64,000 nucleotides of DNA from Pedobacter polaris (GCF_005116505.1 NZ_SWBR01000001.1:372001-436000), one strand, 5' to 3'. Shown: positions 9,941 to 20,061, counted from the first letter of the stretch. A program made the numbers and translations. Notes: generated by a model not told the origin, from the letters alone.

Positions 9941-11491
9941 TTAGTTGCCGTTAATAGAAATTGTAAAAAATCCATTTTCACCAACACCTGCAATGGTAAT
10001 CTTACCATCTTTAGAAGTAGGTAATGCTTTTTCTACATCTATAGCACTATTAACTGGCTTACCATTAATTTTTGTAATTACAGAGCCTTTAGCAACATCC
10101 ATGTTATACAATAGCTTATCTGGCACAACACTAGTTACAACAACACCGCTTGGAATTCTATATTTCGATTTTACAGCTTCTGATGCAGGAATAAAACTTG
10201 CACCCAATTTAGATACGTTAGCTCCAGTTGCTTTTGCAGTAGGAGCAGAAGCTAGCGTTACTTTACTTTCTGGGGCTAATGTTACCGTTACATTTTTAGT
10301 TGAACCATCAGTTTTTAATACTGTTAAAGCAACTTTATCACCAGGACGCATACGTCCAATTTTTTCTTGTAAATCTGGTGCTTCATAAATTTCAACACCA
10401 CTAATTTTTTTGATGATATCACCTTGTTTTATTCCGGCAGCAGCTGCACCACCATTTGGAACAACACTGTTTACATATAAACCATTGATATCCTTAACGT
10501 TTAAACGCTCTGCAGCATCAGCATCTAAAGCTTGAAATGTTACACCGATGTAACCACGCTTAACAACTCCGAATTCTTTGAAATCTTCTAAAATCTTTTT
10601 GGCCAAATTTACAGGAATAGCAAAACCATAACCTTCATTTCTTCCAGTTTCTGAAGCTATTGCTGCATTAATACCAACCAATTCTCCGTTTGCATTTACC
10701 AATGCACCACCGCTATTACCTGGATTAATAGCAGCATCTGTTTGAATATAAGATTCAATTGAAGTACCTGCAGGACGTTCGGGCATTATACCAGTTCTTT
10801 GATATTCTTCAATCTCTTCCCTAGTTGGCTGCTGTTGTGCTCTATCTAAAATGCCAATTTTACGAGCTTTTGCACTTACAATACCTGCAGTAACTGTAGT
10901 TTGTAAATCTAGAGGGAAACCTACAGCTAAAACCCACTCACCCACCTGTACATTATCAGAATTACCCATTTTCACAAAAGGTAAACCATCCACATCAACT
11001 TTAATTAACGCTAAATCCGTATTGGCATCTTTACCAATAACCTTAGCCGTTACTTTACGTCTGTTAGATAAAATAACTTCAATTTTATCTGCATTATCAA
11101 CAACGTGATTATTTGTCACGATGTAACCATCAGATGTTAAAATTACACCAGAACCTGAAGCTGCTCTCGGCACAGCGGATCTTCTACCTCCACCACCTCT
11201 AAAAAACTGTTCAAACATGTCTTCCATGTTACCGCTACTGGCATTATCATCCGATGATTTATTTCCATAGGTTGTTTTAATGTGAACAACCGCCGGAGAA
11301 ACTGCAGCAGCTGCTTGCACAAAATCTACTGAGCCTGACGAACCTATTTTGATTGGGTTATTGGCGAACATCATATTTTGCTTTTCTGCCAATGTGTAAC
11401 TATCACTATTGCGCTCTAATAGTTTATAAGCGCCAATTGCAACTGCACCTCCCAAAAATGCAGCCAACACTATTAATCCTATTTTTTTCAT
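9941..11491 (-). CDS. degP: Periplasmic serine endoprotease, DegP/HtrA (Do) family
   Basis: 516 residues. An N-terminal hydrophobic segment (about 4-22) is a signal peptide or membrane anchor. The trypsin-like domain shows the catalytic triad: H129 in TNNHV, D159 in NTDLALIKV and S260 in PGNSGGALV. Two PDZ domains follow (about 300-405 and 425-515), each with the expected G-Y-I-G-V or G-V-V-V-T-S-V-V opening. It degrades or refolds misfolded envelope proteins. A glycine-rich LA-loop-like insert (RGGGGRR) precedes the active His. It stands alone, with its own terminator. The family is certain; its stress regulator is not visible. Confidence 0.95.
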   Translation of the reverse strand: MKKIGLIVLAAFLGGAVAIGAYKLLERNSDSYTLAEKQNMMFANNPIKIGSSGSVDFVQAAAAVSPAVVHIKTTYGNKSSDDNASSGNMEDMFEQFFRGGGGRRSAVPRAASGSGVILTSDGYIVTNNHVVDNADKIEVILSNRRKVTAKVIGKDANTDLALIKVDVDGLPFVKMGNSDNVQVGEWVLAVGFPLDLQTTVTAGIVSAKARKIGILDRAQQQPTREEIEEYQRTGIMPERPAGTSIESYIQTDAAINPGNSGGALVNANGELVGINAAIASETGRNEGYGFAIPVNLAKKILEDFKEFGVVKRGYIGVTFQALDADAAERLNVKDINGLYVNSVVPNGGAAAAGIKQGDIIKKISGVEIYEAPDLQEKIGRMRPGDKVALTVLKTDGSTKNVTVTLAPESKVTLASAPTAKATGANVSKLGASFIPASEAVKSKYRIPSGVVVTSVVPDKLLYNMDVAKGSVITKINGKPVNSAIDVEKALPTSKDGKITIAGVGENGFFTISINGN

Positions 11492-11742
11492 TTTTGATAT
11501 TTGTTAATTAATATGGTTATTATTTTTCTATTTTAATTATGAATTCGAAAGCTCGATTTTTATTCAGTAGCTTTTTCTTCAAAATATATTTTTTTACAAT
11601 GACTTACTCAAATTTAGTACCATATAAACGATATTTGTATGCACAACACATATGATTTTGTGTTAAAAAATGTTAAAATCAATTTAGCGCTAGATTTATC
11701 ATTTAAGTAACAGCAAATATTTTATTCTAAAATGAAGAAATA

Positions 11743-12525
11743 ATGAACATTAAATTCTCAAAATATCAAGGTGCCGGCAATGATTTTGTATTAATAGACC
11801 ATAGGGTTGGCGAGTTAAAAAACATTGATAGTAAGCTTGTAGCGCAACTTTGCGATCGCCGTTTTGGAATTGGTGGAGACGGCTTGATGTTTTTAACTAA
11901 GCATAAAGACTATGATTTTGAGATGGTATATTATAACTCAGATGGCAATGTTGGTAGCATGTGTGGTAACGGAGGCAGATGCATTGTTGCCTTTGCCAAA
12001 CACTTAGGAGTAATAGAAAATGAAACTAATTTTTTGGCAGTTGATGGCCCACATTATGCCAAAATTACAGCCGAAGGAAACTGGGTTGAGTTACAAATGA
12101 TTGATGTTGATACGATTACAGCTGATGAAAACGCTTTTGTTTTAAATACTGGCTCTCCTCATTATGTAAAACAGGTTACAGATTTAGCTTCGCTTGATGT
12201 ATTTAACAAAGGCAAAGAAATTCGCAATAACGATACTTATAAAACTAATGGCATTAATGTAAATTTTGTAGAAGATAAAGGCGACCATTTATTTGTGCGC
12301 ACTTTTGAGCGTGGTGTTGAGGATGAAACTTATGCTTGTGGCACTGGCGTTACCGCTGTTGCAATGGCAATGGCGCAACAAAAGCAACCTGGACACATCG
12401 AAACTCCAATTGAGGTTTTGGGCGGCAAACTGCAAATCAACTTTGATTACGATGGATCGAAGTTTACCAATGTATTTTTATGCGGGCCAGCAGAAAAAGT
12501 TTTTGAGGGAGAAGTTAACTTTTAG
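11743..12525 (+). CDS. dapF: Diaminopimelate epimerase
   Basis: 260 residues. It interconverts LL- and meso-diaminopimelate in the cytoplasm for lysine and peptidoglycan synthesis. The two catalytic cysteines are visible: C74 in S-M-C-G-N-G-G-R-C and C199 in Y-A-C-G-T-G-V. The N-terminal F-x-K-Y-Q-G-A-G-N-D-F motif is also typical. Length is slightly short but within the family range. It is divergent from the protease gene, with about 250 bp between, and its operon neighbours are unrelated. Confidence 0.96.
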   Translation: MNIKFSKYQGAGNDFVLIDHRVGELKNIDSKLVAQLCDRRFGIGGDGLMFLTKHKDYDFEMVYYNSDGNVGSMCGNGGRCIVAFAKHLGVIENETNFLAVDGPHYAKITAEGNWVELQMIDVDTITADENAFVLNTGSPHYVKQVTDLASLDVFNKGKEIRNNDTYKTNGINVNFVEDKGDHLFVRTFERGVEDETYACGTGVTAVAMAMAQQKQPGHIETPIEVLGGKLQINFDYDGSKFTNVFLCGPAEKVFEGEVNF

Positions 12526-12532
12526 TAAGAAG

Positions 12533-12613
12533 CGTCATTCCCATGAAAATGGGAATCGTAATGTATTGTAACCTACTTTCGGATTAAGGTGCCCAGTCAA
12601 GCTGAGCATGACG
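12533..12613. repeat. Palindrome-ended intergenic repeat, copy 1
   Basis: An 81-bp unit bounded by CGTCAT and ATGACG, with an inner hairpin TTCCCAT-GAAA-ATGGGAA. It shares long stretches with the unit at 12864-12942, including CCTACTTT, AAG.TGCCCAGTCAAGCTGA and CATGACG. No coding potential. Starts only 8 bp after dapF. Confidence 0.75.
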
Positions 12614-12725
12614 ATAATCTCTAATAAATAATTAACCGCAAAGAAGCGAAGAACGCAAAGTTTTATAATTCAGAAAGCAGTTAAGAATCTTATTTTTAGA
12701 AAAGCAAAAGCAGTAATCAGATTAT

Positions 12726-12793
12726 TGGTAGTCCCGCTTTCGCTTCAAGTCCTCAACCAATGAAGATTGGTCTCCGGGCTTTTCGCTCAATCA
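12726..12793. repeat. Second type of structured intergenic repeat
   Basis: On the minus strand this reads GATTGAGCGAAAAGCCCGG, an inner hairpin CCAATCTTCATTGG, GAGGACTTGAAGCGAAAGCGGGACTA. The layout is a CCCGG arm and a CGGGA arm around a small variable hairpin. I recall elements of this layout between genes in related Bacteroidota, but only one copy is in this window. Low-level structure, no open frame. Confidence 0.5.
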
Positions 12794-12863
12794 GGTTTAT
12801 TTTGCAAATTCTTGTGCTACTATGTATGGTTTACTTGCACAACTTGTCAGAAAAAAAAAATGC

Positions 12864-12942
12864 CGTCATTTCCATGAATGAGAATCCTAATGCGCTCTAG
12901 CCTACTTTTGGTTTAAGATGCCCAGTCAAGCTGAACATGACG
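12864..12942. repeat. Palindrome-ended intergenic repeat, copy 2
   Basis: A 79-bp second copy of the unit at 12533-12613, again bounded by CGTCAT and ATGACG, in the same orientation. Its inner hairpin is degenerate (TTTCCATGAATGAGAA). The 416-bp spacer between dapF and the helicase is therefore mostly repeat elements; no gene is seen in it. Confidence 0.75.
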
Positions 12943-12987
12943 TTCTATGATAGCTTCTCCTAAGAACGTGATCACCATGGCAAAATA

Positions 12988-15285
12988 TTAATTCCCTTCA
13001 GCTAAATAAGCAGCAATACCGATTTTAATTTCGCCAAACGCATAGCTTTTTCCAAGTGCATCACGGACTTCATTTAACTTGATAGATTTTAGTTTAGCTA
13101 TTACACCTGTAATTTCTTCCAATCGTTTTGCAGGAACAAGGTCTGTCGCTTTAACTTCTTGTTTAGCTACAAAATGGGCTAAATGCCCTTCAATTGTACC
13201 TATTGACATCTTACGCTTTGCAGCAATTTGAGTTATATTTTTCCCTTCTTTAAATAAAGCTAATGTTATTTCTTTGGTATCTTCTTTAGGTTCTTTTGTT
13301 GATTTCGGCTTCCTGAGTGCTTTCGGCTTACTATAAAAATCTTCGGTACTCCCCTTAAACTCTTCCTTATTTGGTAATGTATAAGCTTTCTTTATTTGTT
13401 CTTCTCTTTTTGTACTGGCATACAAGGCCAATACATCCTCTTTTGTTAATTCTGCTTGCGCATTTGCCGCAACTAACATTGCTTTTGCTTTTTTAATTTT
13501 TTTAAATTGTTCGTAGAACATGGCTTCCATGTCTAATAATTCTACCAAGTATTCTTTGGTTTGTTTTTGTGTTTTTACCGTTTCTATTAGCTCAAAAATC
13601 AAGTCACTCATTTGCTGTAACTGCGGATTAAAATAATTCTCGGCAGCTTCTGTCCTCTCCAAAAGCAAGTTTAAACTTTCTGCATTATCCGGAATGAACA
13701 GCCGCTCAATCTGCTTTAAAAATTTATCAGCATTAACTTTTAATGCAATTAAATCTTGCTGCAACTTAACGGCCCAAGCTAAATGTGTTTGCTTTGTAGA
13801 TCTTTTTTCGTCTTTGGTATAACTAAATACGTGTTCAAAAACATAATTATCTAATGTGGTAAAACTGAAACTCTGTAATAATGAGTGTTTCAAAAACGCA
13901 TCACTTTCTTTTCTAATCTGAACGATTAGATCTTCTTGAAGTTCTTTTGTACGTGCAAAATAGGTAACATTCTGATCTTGCCTAATTCCTCTATTAGAAA
14001 TTAAAGATGTTAGCACCAAACCATCTAGTGAACGCAAACGAGACAAGGCTACATAAATCTGTCCCGGCGCAAAAGCATCACCAATATCTATAATGGCTTT
14101 ATCAAACGTTAAGCCTTGGCTTTTATGAACTGTAATTGCCCAAGCTAATTTTAAAGGGAATTGTGTAAATGTACCTGCTATTTCCTCTTCAATTTCATTC
14201 GTGGTTTTATTTGCACTGTACTTAATGTTTTTCCAGGTATACTTTTCTAGCACCAAATTATACCGAGCACCATCTGGCAAAACCTCAATACTATCCTCAC
14301 TTAATTTTTTAACTACAGCAATTTTCCCATTAAAAAATCTTTGTTCTCCAGTAGGATCATTTTTAATGAACATTACTTGCGCCCCAACCTTTAATTCTAA
14401 TGATTTTTCTGCTGGAAAAGCGCTTTCAACAAATTCCTTTTCTATAGTTGCCTTATAAAAATAAGATTTGCCTGCCAATTCATTCAAACTGTTTTTATTA
14501 AGCGTATCTGCCTTATTATTGTGCGTTGTTAAAGTGATATAATTGTCTGTTAATACCGGTTTATAATTTTCTTTATAATAGGTTTTAAGCAGAGCGATGT
14601 CTTGTTCAGTAGCTTGGTTATTCCTTAAATTATTTAAGAGATGTATAAATGTTTCATCAGCCTGACGATAGATTTTCTCCAATTCAATATACACAGGCTG
14701 ATTTTTTTCCAGTGCTAATGCATCGAAGAAAAATGCGCTTTTATATATAGAACCAAGTAAATTCCATTCTTCGTTTTTAACAACTGGCGGCAATTGATGT
14801 AAATCTCCAATAAATAGTAACTGTACACCACCAAAATTTGCATTGTTTTTACGGATATAGCGTAAAACCATATCAATTGCATCTAATAAATCTGCCCTTA
14901 GCATACTCACCTCATCAATAATCAAGAGTTCTAGATCAAGCAAAATGCGTCTTTTAATTGCATTCATATTTAAATGCTTGATAATAGACTTTGGGGTATG
15001 GTAATGTTGGTATTCTTTTACATCTACAGTTGGCAACACTTTTGGTAAAAAAGTACCAAATGGCAATTGAAAAAGAGAATGAATAGTTACACCTGCGGCA
15101 TTAATTGCCGCAATACCTGTAGGAGCAACTATAACCGCCTTTTTATGGGTAAGCGCAATTAAACTTCTTAAAAAAGTAGTTTTACCAGTGCCTGCCTTTC
15201 CGGTTAAGAAAATATGACGAGAGGTTAAATTTATAAATTTTGCTGCAAGTTGTGCAGGCTGAAGTTCTTCTATTGGTTGTAACAT
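12988..15285 (-). CDS. PIF1-like SF1 DNA helicase with C-terminal helix-turn-helix
   Basis: 765 residues. Walker A GKAGTGKTTF at 29-38, Walker B LLIIDEVSMLRAD, motif III QLLFIGDLHQLPPV and a C-terminal motif with T-V-H-K-S-Q-G-L-T-F place it in the PIF1/RecD branch of superfamily 1. The last 250 residues hold a lysine-rich linker and a winged helix-turn-helix (NITQIAAKRKMSIGTIEGHL) typical of RQC-minor or HTH_40 extensions. Likely roles are 5'-3' unwinding in recombination, or of G-quadruplexes and other barriers. It is a single-gene unit. Family secure; in vivo role inferred. Confidence 0.9.
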   Translation of the reverse strand: MLQPIEELQPAQLAAKFINLTSRHIFLTGKAGTGKTTFLRSLIALTHKKAVIVAPTGIAAINAAGVTIHSLFQLPFGTFLPKVLPTVDVKEYQHYHTPKSIIKHLNMNAIKRRILLDLELLIIDEVSMLRADLLDAIDMVLRYIRKNNANFGGVQLLFIGDLHQLPPVVKNEEWNLLGSIYKSAFFFDALALEKNQPVYIELEKIYRQADETFIHLLNNLRNNQATEQDIALLKTYYKENYKPVLTDNYITLTTHNNKADTLNKNSLNELAGKSYFYKATIEKEFVESAFPAEKSLELKVGAQVMFIKNDPTGEQRFFNGKIAVVKKLSEDSIEVLPDGARYNLVLEKYTWKNIKYSANKTTNEIEEEIAGTFTQFPLKLAWAITVHKSQGLTFDKAIIDIGDAFAPGQIYVALSRLRSLDGLVLTSLISNRGIRQDQNVTYFARTKELQEDLIVQIRKESDAFLKHSLLQSFSFTTLDNYVFEHVFSYTKDEKRSTKQTHLAWAVKLQQDLIALKVNADKFLKQIERLFIPDNAESLNLLLERTEAAENYFNPQLQQMSDLIFELIETVKTQKQTKEYLVELLDMEAMFYEQFKKIKKAKAMLVAANAQAELTKEDVLALYASTKREEQIKKAYTLPNKEEFKGSTEDFYSKPKALRKPKSTKEPKEDTKEITLALFKEGKNITQIAAKRKMSIGTIEGHLAHFVAKQEVKATDLVPAKRLEEITGVIAKLKSIKLNEVRDALGKSYAFGEIKIGIAAYLAEGN

Positions 15286-15681
15286 TTTATTGTTTATTCA
15301 CAGGTTGTCCAATATACATCTTTCAAATTTCTAATGTTAAAATTTAAATAATAATTCTTCGTTTAAACGACTTTCTTTTAATACAAATGTCGGCTTTATG
15401 CTAGTTAATAAAAACTATATGCCCTAAGCAGTTACAGAAAAATAGCTTATTCTTTCCAAATTCACAGTTAAATAGGCCACTTACTAGTTTTAGATTTTAT
15501 CGGGCCTTAATTGTAGCTAAGTTTGGGCAAGCAAAAAAAAATATATGTATCAAAATTATTCTTGACCTACCATCAAAACCAATTGTTAAATAATGTTATT
15601 TAATGTTAAAATAAACAAACTAAATTTTTAGTATTAAACATTTAGTTATATCTTGTGCTAACCATACAAAACACCTAACGA
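15286..15681. other. Gene-free spacer with an 18-bp palindrome
   Basis: No convincing reading frame. It separates divergent helicase and outer-membrane genes. A perfect inverted repeat, TTAAATAA-TG-TTATTTAA, lies at 15586-15603, about 80 bp before the outer-membrane protein start. It may be an operator for that gene, but AT-richness makes chance likely. Confidence 0.4.
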
Positions 15682-18492
15682 ATGAAATTTATAAGCCTGG
15701 CAACATTGCTATCCTTATGCTTTTTTAGTTCTCTCTTTGCGCAAAATCCTTACTCAATTAAAGGGATTGTTGCAGACACAGCTAACAACAGCAAACTACA
15801 TAATGCAACTATTAGCATTTTAAATTCAAAAGACTCTACGCTGTACAAGTTCACTAGAGCCACACCTACTGGTACATTTGCAATCAATTCGATGAGAAAA
15901 GGCAACTTTATTCTTTTACTCACTTATCCAGATTATGCAGATTTCGTGTCTACTTTTACGCTAGATTCTACAAAAAGCGTTGTAGATTTTAAGCAGATTA
16001 ACATGAAGCTTAAAGCCACTCTTTTAAATGAGGTAATTATTAAAGGGCAAGCAGCTGCAATAAAAATTAAAGGAGATACCACAGAGTTTAATGCGGGGAG
16101 TTATACCATACAACCCAATGATAAAGTGGAAGATTTATTAAAAAAATTCCCAGGAATGCAGGTGGATAAAGACGGTAAAATTACCGCCCAAGGAAAAACT
16201 GTTTCTAAAGTTTTGGTAGACGGTGAAGAATTTTTTGGTGATGACCCAACGTTGGTTACTAAAAATTTACGTGCTGATATGGTAGATAAAGTTCAGCTGT
16301 TTGAAAAAAGTAGTGACCAAGCTACTTTTACCGGAGTAGATGATGGACAGAAAACAACCACATTAAACATTAAGTTGAAGGAAGATAAGAAGAGCGGCTA
16401 CTTTGGTAAGGTTGATGGCGGAATTGGAACAGATGGCTTTTATGAAGGTCAGTTAATGTTTAACAAGTTTAAAGCCAAACAGAAATTTTCTATATACGGC
16501 ATCTCTAGTAATACAGGTAAAATTGGCTTAGGTTGGGAAGATAGAAACAAATATGGCTCGAGTGGAGGTGATAATGTTGAGTTTATTGATGGCGGAATGT
16601 ACATTAGTGGTGGGGGCGGTGATGATTTAGATTCTTATGGCGGAAGCTATTATGGAGAAGGTATACCAAGAGCAAATACAGGTGGAGCGCATTATGACAC
16701 CAAATGGAATGACGATAAAGAATCTATCAATACCAATTATAAAATAGGCTCATTAGGTGTTAAAGGGACTAAGAATACGTTAAACCAAAACAACCAACCA
16801 GATAGAATTATTAACTCTGTTAGTGATCAAACAACCGACAACTTTATTTTTAGACAAAAGCTAGATGTTACCTACCAAATTAAACTAGATACAACCTCTA
16901 ACTTAAAAATAATGGTTGATGGTGGTTTAAAAAACAACGAAACTTTTTTGGATGTTAAATCTATCGGCAGAAGAGGTGACAGTACCATCCTAAACTCAAG
17001 CATTCGAACAATCGATAATGAAGGCGATGAATCTTCTTTTAATGCCTCTGCTTTCTACACTAAAAAATTGAAGAAATTAGGTAGAAATTATTCAATCAGC
17101 GTTAGCCAGAAAATAAACGAAAAAAATGATGAAGGATTCTTAAAGTCTGACAACAGAACTTTTAATGAAGATGAAACATCTGAAACGCAAAATTTAATAG
17201 ACCAGTTTAAAACGAACCGCACCAAAAGTTCTATTTTTAGCTCAAACATTACTTATAACGAGCCTTTAACAAAATCATTGGCATTGGTATTAAATTATGG
17301 CTTAAGTTTCAACAATAGCAGTTCTGATCGGAAATCTTTGAACCAATCGGCACCGGGAAGATATGATGCACTAGACTTAGAATTTAGTAATGATTTTGAT
17401 GCGAACCAATTGATTAATCAAGGTGGAGCTGTATTTAACTACAAAAAAAATAAAACCATTTTAACTTGGGGAACAAAGGTAAGTGCGGTAAAATTTGATC
17501 AATATGAGGCTTATACAAAATCTAGTTACGATCGTAGTTTTATAAACTGGATCCCTCAAGCTTCTTATCAATACAAATTCTCTAACCAAAAATCATTAAG
17601 GTTCAATTACAATGGCAATACCAATCAGCCTACTGTAGATCAGTTGCAACCTATACGGGTAAACACTGATGATTTTAACATTCCAGAGGGAAACCCAAAT
17701 TTAAAACCATCATATAATAACAGTTTTAGCATCAATTATAACTCTTATAAAGTAATTAGTAACCAAGGTATTTATTTGAGTGGAAGGTTTGGTTTTACAA
17801 ATAATCAAATCACTAATAGTACAACTACAAGTGCCGGTGGAAAATCTGTTTATAAAGCAGTAAATTTAGTAGATGAAACACCTATTAATTATAGTGCTTA
17901 TTTAGATTTTAATAGGAAAATAAAAGGATTAGATATTAATGCAGGTTTAAGCTTTAACGTGTATGGAAGAACTAATTATAACTATGTAACTGGTTTATCT
18001 AACATAACTCAAATTAATAAAACAACAACCTCTTCTTATTCGGTAAGTCTTAGCCTTTATAAATCGAAAGAAAAGAAATATGATTTTCAATTGTATGGAG
18101 GTCCAAGTTATAATAAATCACAAACTTCATTACAGCCAGATCAAAATAATGATGGTTATAGCGCATATGGTAGTGGATCATTTACCTTGTTCTTACCAGG
18201 AAAAGTGCAATTAAAATCTGATGCGAATGTAGAATATACAGGCAAAACAAAATCTTTTAATGAAGATGTAACAGTATTTATTTTAAATTCTTCTATTGTT
18301 AAATCTTTCTTTAAAAGTGAAAACCTAAAACTTTCGATTAAAGGGAACGATTTACTAAATCAAAATAGAGGTTTTAGCAGAAGAGCAAACAATAACAACA
18401 TTACGCAAGAAAGCTATATTACCATTAAGAGATTTTTTATGTTTTCATTAACATGGGATTTTAGTAAAATGGGTGCAGGTGTTAAAAAATAA
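15682..18492 (+). CDS. TonB-receptor-like outer-membrane beta-barrel protein
   Basis: 936 residues. It opens with a signal peptide ending near FAQN, then a carboxypeptidase-regulatory-like beta-sandwich (about 25-110), then a plug-like region (about 130-230, with KVEDLLKKFPGMQVDKDG and KVLVDGEEFFGDDP). The rest is a long beta-barrel region rich in alternating aromatic and polar residues, ending in an aromatic strand (FMFSLTWDFSKM). This matches the outer-membrane beta-barrel family (PF14905 type) of Bacteroidota, a TonB-receptor relative of unknown substrate. A glycine- and aspartate-rich surface stretch (GGGGDDLDSYGG) is notable. It is paired with the GLPGLI gene 4 bp downstream. Confidence 0.88.
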   Translation: MKFISLATLLSLCFFSSLFAQNPYSIKGIVADTANNSKLHNATISILNSKDSTLYKFTRATPTGTFAINSMRKGNFILLLTYPDYADFVSTFTLDSTKSVVDFKQINMKLKATLLNEVIIKGQAAAIKIKGDTTEFNAGSYTIQPNDKVEDLLKKFPGMQVDKDGKITAQGKTVSKVLVDGEEFFGDDPTLVTKNLRADMVDKVQLFEKSSDQATFTGVDDGQKTTTLNIKLKEDKKSGYFGKVDGGIGTDGFYEGQLMFNKFKAKQKFSIYGISSNTGKIGLGWEDRNKYGSSGGDNVEFIDGGMYISGGGGDDLDSYGGSYYGEGIPRANTGGAHYDTKWNDDKESINTNYKIGSLGVKGTKNTLNQNNQPDRIINSVSDQTTDNFIFRQKLDVTYQIKLDTTSNLKIMVDGGLKNNETFLDVKSIGRRGDSTILNSSIRTIDNEGDESSFNASAFYTKKLKKLGRNYSISVSQKINEKNDEGFLKSDNRTFNEDETSETQNLIDQFKTNRTKSSIFSSNITYNEPLTKSLALVLNYGLSFNNSSSDRKSLNQSAPGRYDALDLEFSNDFDANQLINQGGAVFNYKKNKTILTWGTKVSAVKFDQYEAYTKSSYDRSFINWIPQASYQYKFSNQKSLRFNYNGNTNQPTVDQLQPIRVNTDDFNIPEGNPNLKPSYNNSFSINYNSYKVISNQGIYLSGRFGFTNNQITNSTTTSAGGKSVYKAVNLVDETPINYSAYLDFNRKIKGLDINAGLSFNVYGRTNYNYVTGLSNITQINKTTTSSYSVSLSLYKSKEKKYDFQLYGGPSYNKSQTSLQPDQNNDGYSAYGSGSFTLFLPGKVQLKSDANVEYTGKTKSFNEDVTVFILNSSIVKSFFKSENLKLSIKGNDLLNQNRGFSRRANNNNITQESYITIKRFFMFSLTWDFSKMGAGVKK

Positions 18493-18496
18493 GGTC

Positions 18497-19285
18497 ATGA
18501 AAATAAAAATTAATCAAATTATAATTGCTTGTTTATTGTTGTTTACAATACAGCTTGCTAATGCACAAAATGCTCGTTTTGCTACTCAAGGTACTATTGA
18601 ATTTGAGAAGCGCGTAAACATGTATGCACTAATCAAACAAGAAATCAAAAAATATCCGAACAGTTCTTATTACCCTAGGATGTTTGAGGAATATCAGAAA
18701 ACTCAACCTCAGTTTAAGACCTTAAAAAGTGTGCTGACTTTTAGTAAAGATCAAACATTATTTAAACCAGAGGAAGTAAATTTAGCGCAAAGCAACAATT
18801 ACTGGGGTGATTATCCAGCTGCACAACAAAATAATACTATACTAACAAATACTGCAGCAGGAACAAGCACTAGCCAGAAAAAAGTTTATGAGGAAACCTA
18901 TTTGGTAAAAGATAGTACCCGTAAAATAAACTGGAAAATTACCAACGAAATGAGAAATATTGCTGGTTACGACTGTCGCAGGGCAAATGCTGTGATTATG
19001 GATTCGATTTATGTTGTGGCATTTTATACTGAGGAAATCCCTGTTTCTGGCGGACCAGAATCATTTACCGGATTACCAGGGATGATCTTAGGCGTGGCTT
19101 TACCTTATGAGCATACTACATGGTTTGCAACTGCAGTAACCGATCAGCCTGTAACAGATGATAAAATGAAGGTGCCAACAAAGGGGAAGCCTTTAAATGC
19201 AACCCAACTCATGACAACATTAAAAGCCGCATTAAAAGATTGGGGAGATTATGCTAAGGAATATCTAAAAGCTTTTGCATTATAA
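18497..19285 (+). CDS. GLPGLI family exported protein
   Basis: 262 residues from the ATG at 18497, which places a signal peptide (ending LANAQN) at the N-terminus; an upstream in-frame start would only add residues overlapping the previous gene. The family signature appears as F-T-G-L-P-G-M-I-L-G near residue 190, next to a conserved region with GYDCRRA. GLPGLI proteins are found only in Bacteroidota, usually beside a barrel protein like the one upstream. Their function is unknown; the 4-bp spacing strongly suggests they work together at the outer membrane. Confidence 0.9.
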   Translation: MKIKINQIIIACLLLFTIQLANAQNARFATQGTIEFEKRVNMYALIKQEIKKYPNSSYYPRMFEEYQKTQPQFKTLKSVLTFSKDQTLFKPEEVNLAQSNNYWGDYPAAQQNNTILTNTAAGTSTSQKKVYEETYLVKDSTRKINWKITNEMRNIAGYDCRRANAVIMDSIYVVAFYTEEIPVSGGPESFTGLPGMILGVALPYEHTTWFATAVTDQPVTDDKMKVPTKGKPLNATQLMTTLKAALKDWGDYAKEYLKAFAL

Positions 19286-19309
19286 TTTAATTCCCAAATA
19301 AAACTCAAT

Positions 19310-19341
19310 AAAAAACTCGTAGCACACACTACGAGTTTTTT
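19310..19341. terminator. Bidirectional rho-independent terminator
   Basis: Perfect stem AAAAACTCGTAG / CTACGAGTTTTT with loop CACACA, between convergent GLPGLI and response-regulator genes. T-tracts on both strands. Confidence 0.9.
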
Positions 19342-19365
19342 GTTTAATTGTAAGTTCTAACTTAT

Positions 19366-20061
19366 TTAGTTTACTAATAACTTATAACCTTTTCCGTGTA
19401 CATTTAAAATTTCAACTTTAGGATCTTCTTTTAGGTACTTTCTCAATTTACTCAAGAAAACATCCATGCTGCGGCCGTTAAAGTAATTATCGTCATGCCA
19501 AATACTTAATAAGGCTTCCTCTCTCGTTAGAACAGTATTTTTCTTTAGACACAACAGTTGCAAAAGTTCAGCTTCTTTAGTAGAAAGCTTTTGCTGTTTT
19601 CCTTCGAAATGAATAAGTTGGGTAGTATAATCAAAAGTATATTTTCCTATCTCAAATTGCGTTTGTACTGGTTCATTATTTGCTGAATCCTTACTAGAAA
19701 CGCGTTTTAATAATGCGTTAATTCTAAGCAATAATTCTTCTATACGAAAGGGTTTGGTAATGTAATCATCGCCACCAAGATCATAAGCAGAAGCTTTATC
19801 CTCCATCATTGCTTTTGCTGTCGCAAAAATAATTGGCACCTCTTGATTAACCTTTCTAATGTCTTTACCCAATGTAAAGCCATCTTTTTTCGGCATCATT
19901 ACATCAAGTATACATAAATCAAAATTTTGCTTGCTAAAAGCTTTTAAACCTTCGTCTCCATCTGTGCACAACATAACATCGAACTTGCCTTTTAATTGCA
20001 GGTAATCCTGTAATAATAGCCCTAAATTTGGATCATCTTCTACCAATAGAATTTTTTTCAT
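19366..20061 (-). CDS. OmpR/PhoB-type response regulator (RprY-like)
   Basis: 231 residues. The receiver domain shows the acidic pair near E8/D9, phospho-acceptor D53 in CILDVMMPKKDG, T81 in IFATAKA and K103 in DYITKPF. A winged-helix DNA-binding domain follows (about 135-230, with STKEAELLQLL and NGRSMDVFLSKLRKYL). It partners with the histidine kinase 40 bp upstream. The pair resembles RprX/RprY of Bacteroides by kinase size and layout, which is an inference. The regulated genes are unknown. Confidence 0.9.
   Translation of the reverse strand: MKKILLVEDDPNLGLLLQDYLQLKGKFDVMLCTDGDEGLKAFSKQNFDLCILDVMMPKKDGFTLGKDIRKVNQEVPIIFATAKAMMEDKASAYDLGGDDYITKPFRIEELLLRINALLKRVSSKDSANNEPVQTQFEIGKYTFDYTTQLIHFEGKQQKLSTKEAELLQLLCLKKNTVLTREEALLSIWHDDNYFNGRSMDVFLSKLRKYLKEDPKVEILNVHGKGYKLLVN

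Noticed and set aside
9945..10388. Plus-strand open frame of 147 codons
   Set aside because: Shadow of the DegP-like gene: it is antisense to its second PDZ domain and has a proline/threonine/serine-biased composition, while the minus frame has catalytic residues.
12533..12942. Direct repeats considered as a CRISPR array
   Set aside because: Only two copies, 80 bp each, with palindromic ends and a 250-bp gap. No cas genes are near.
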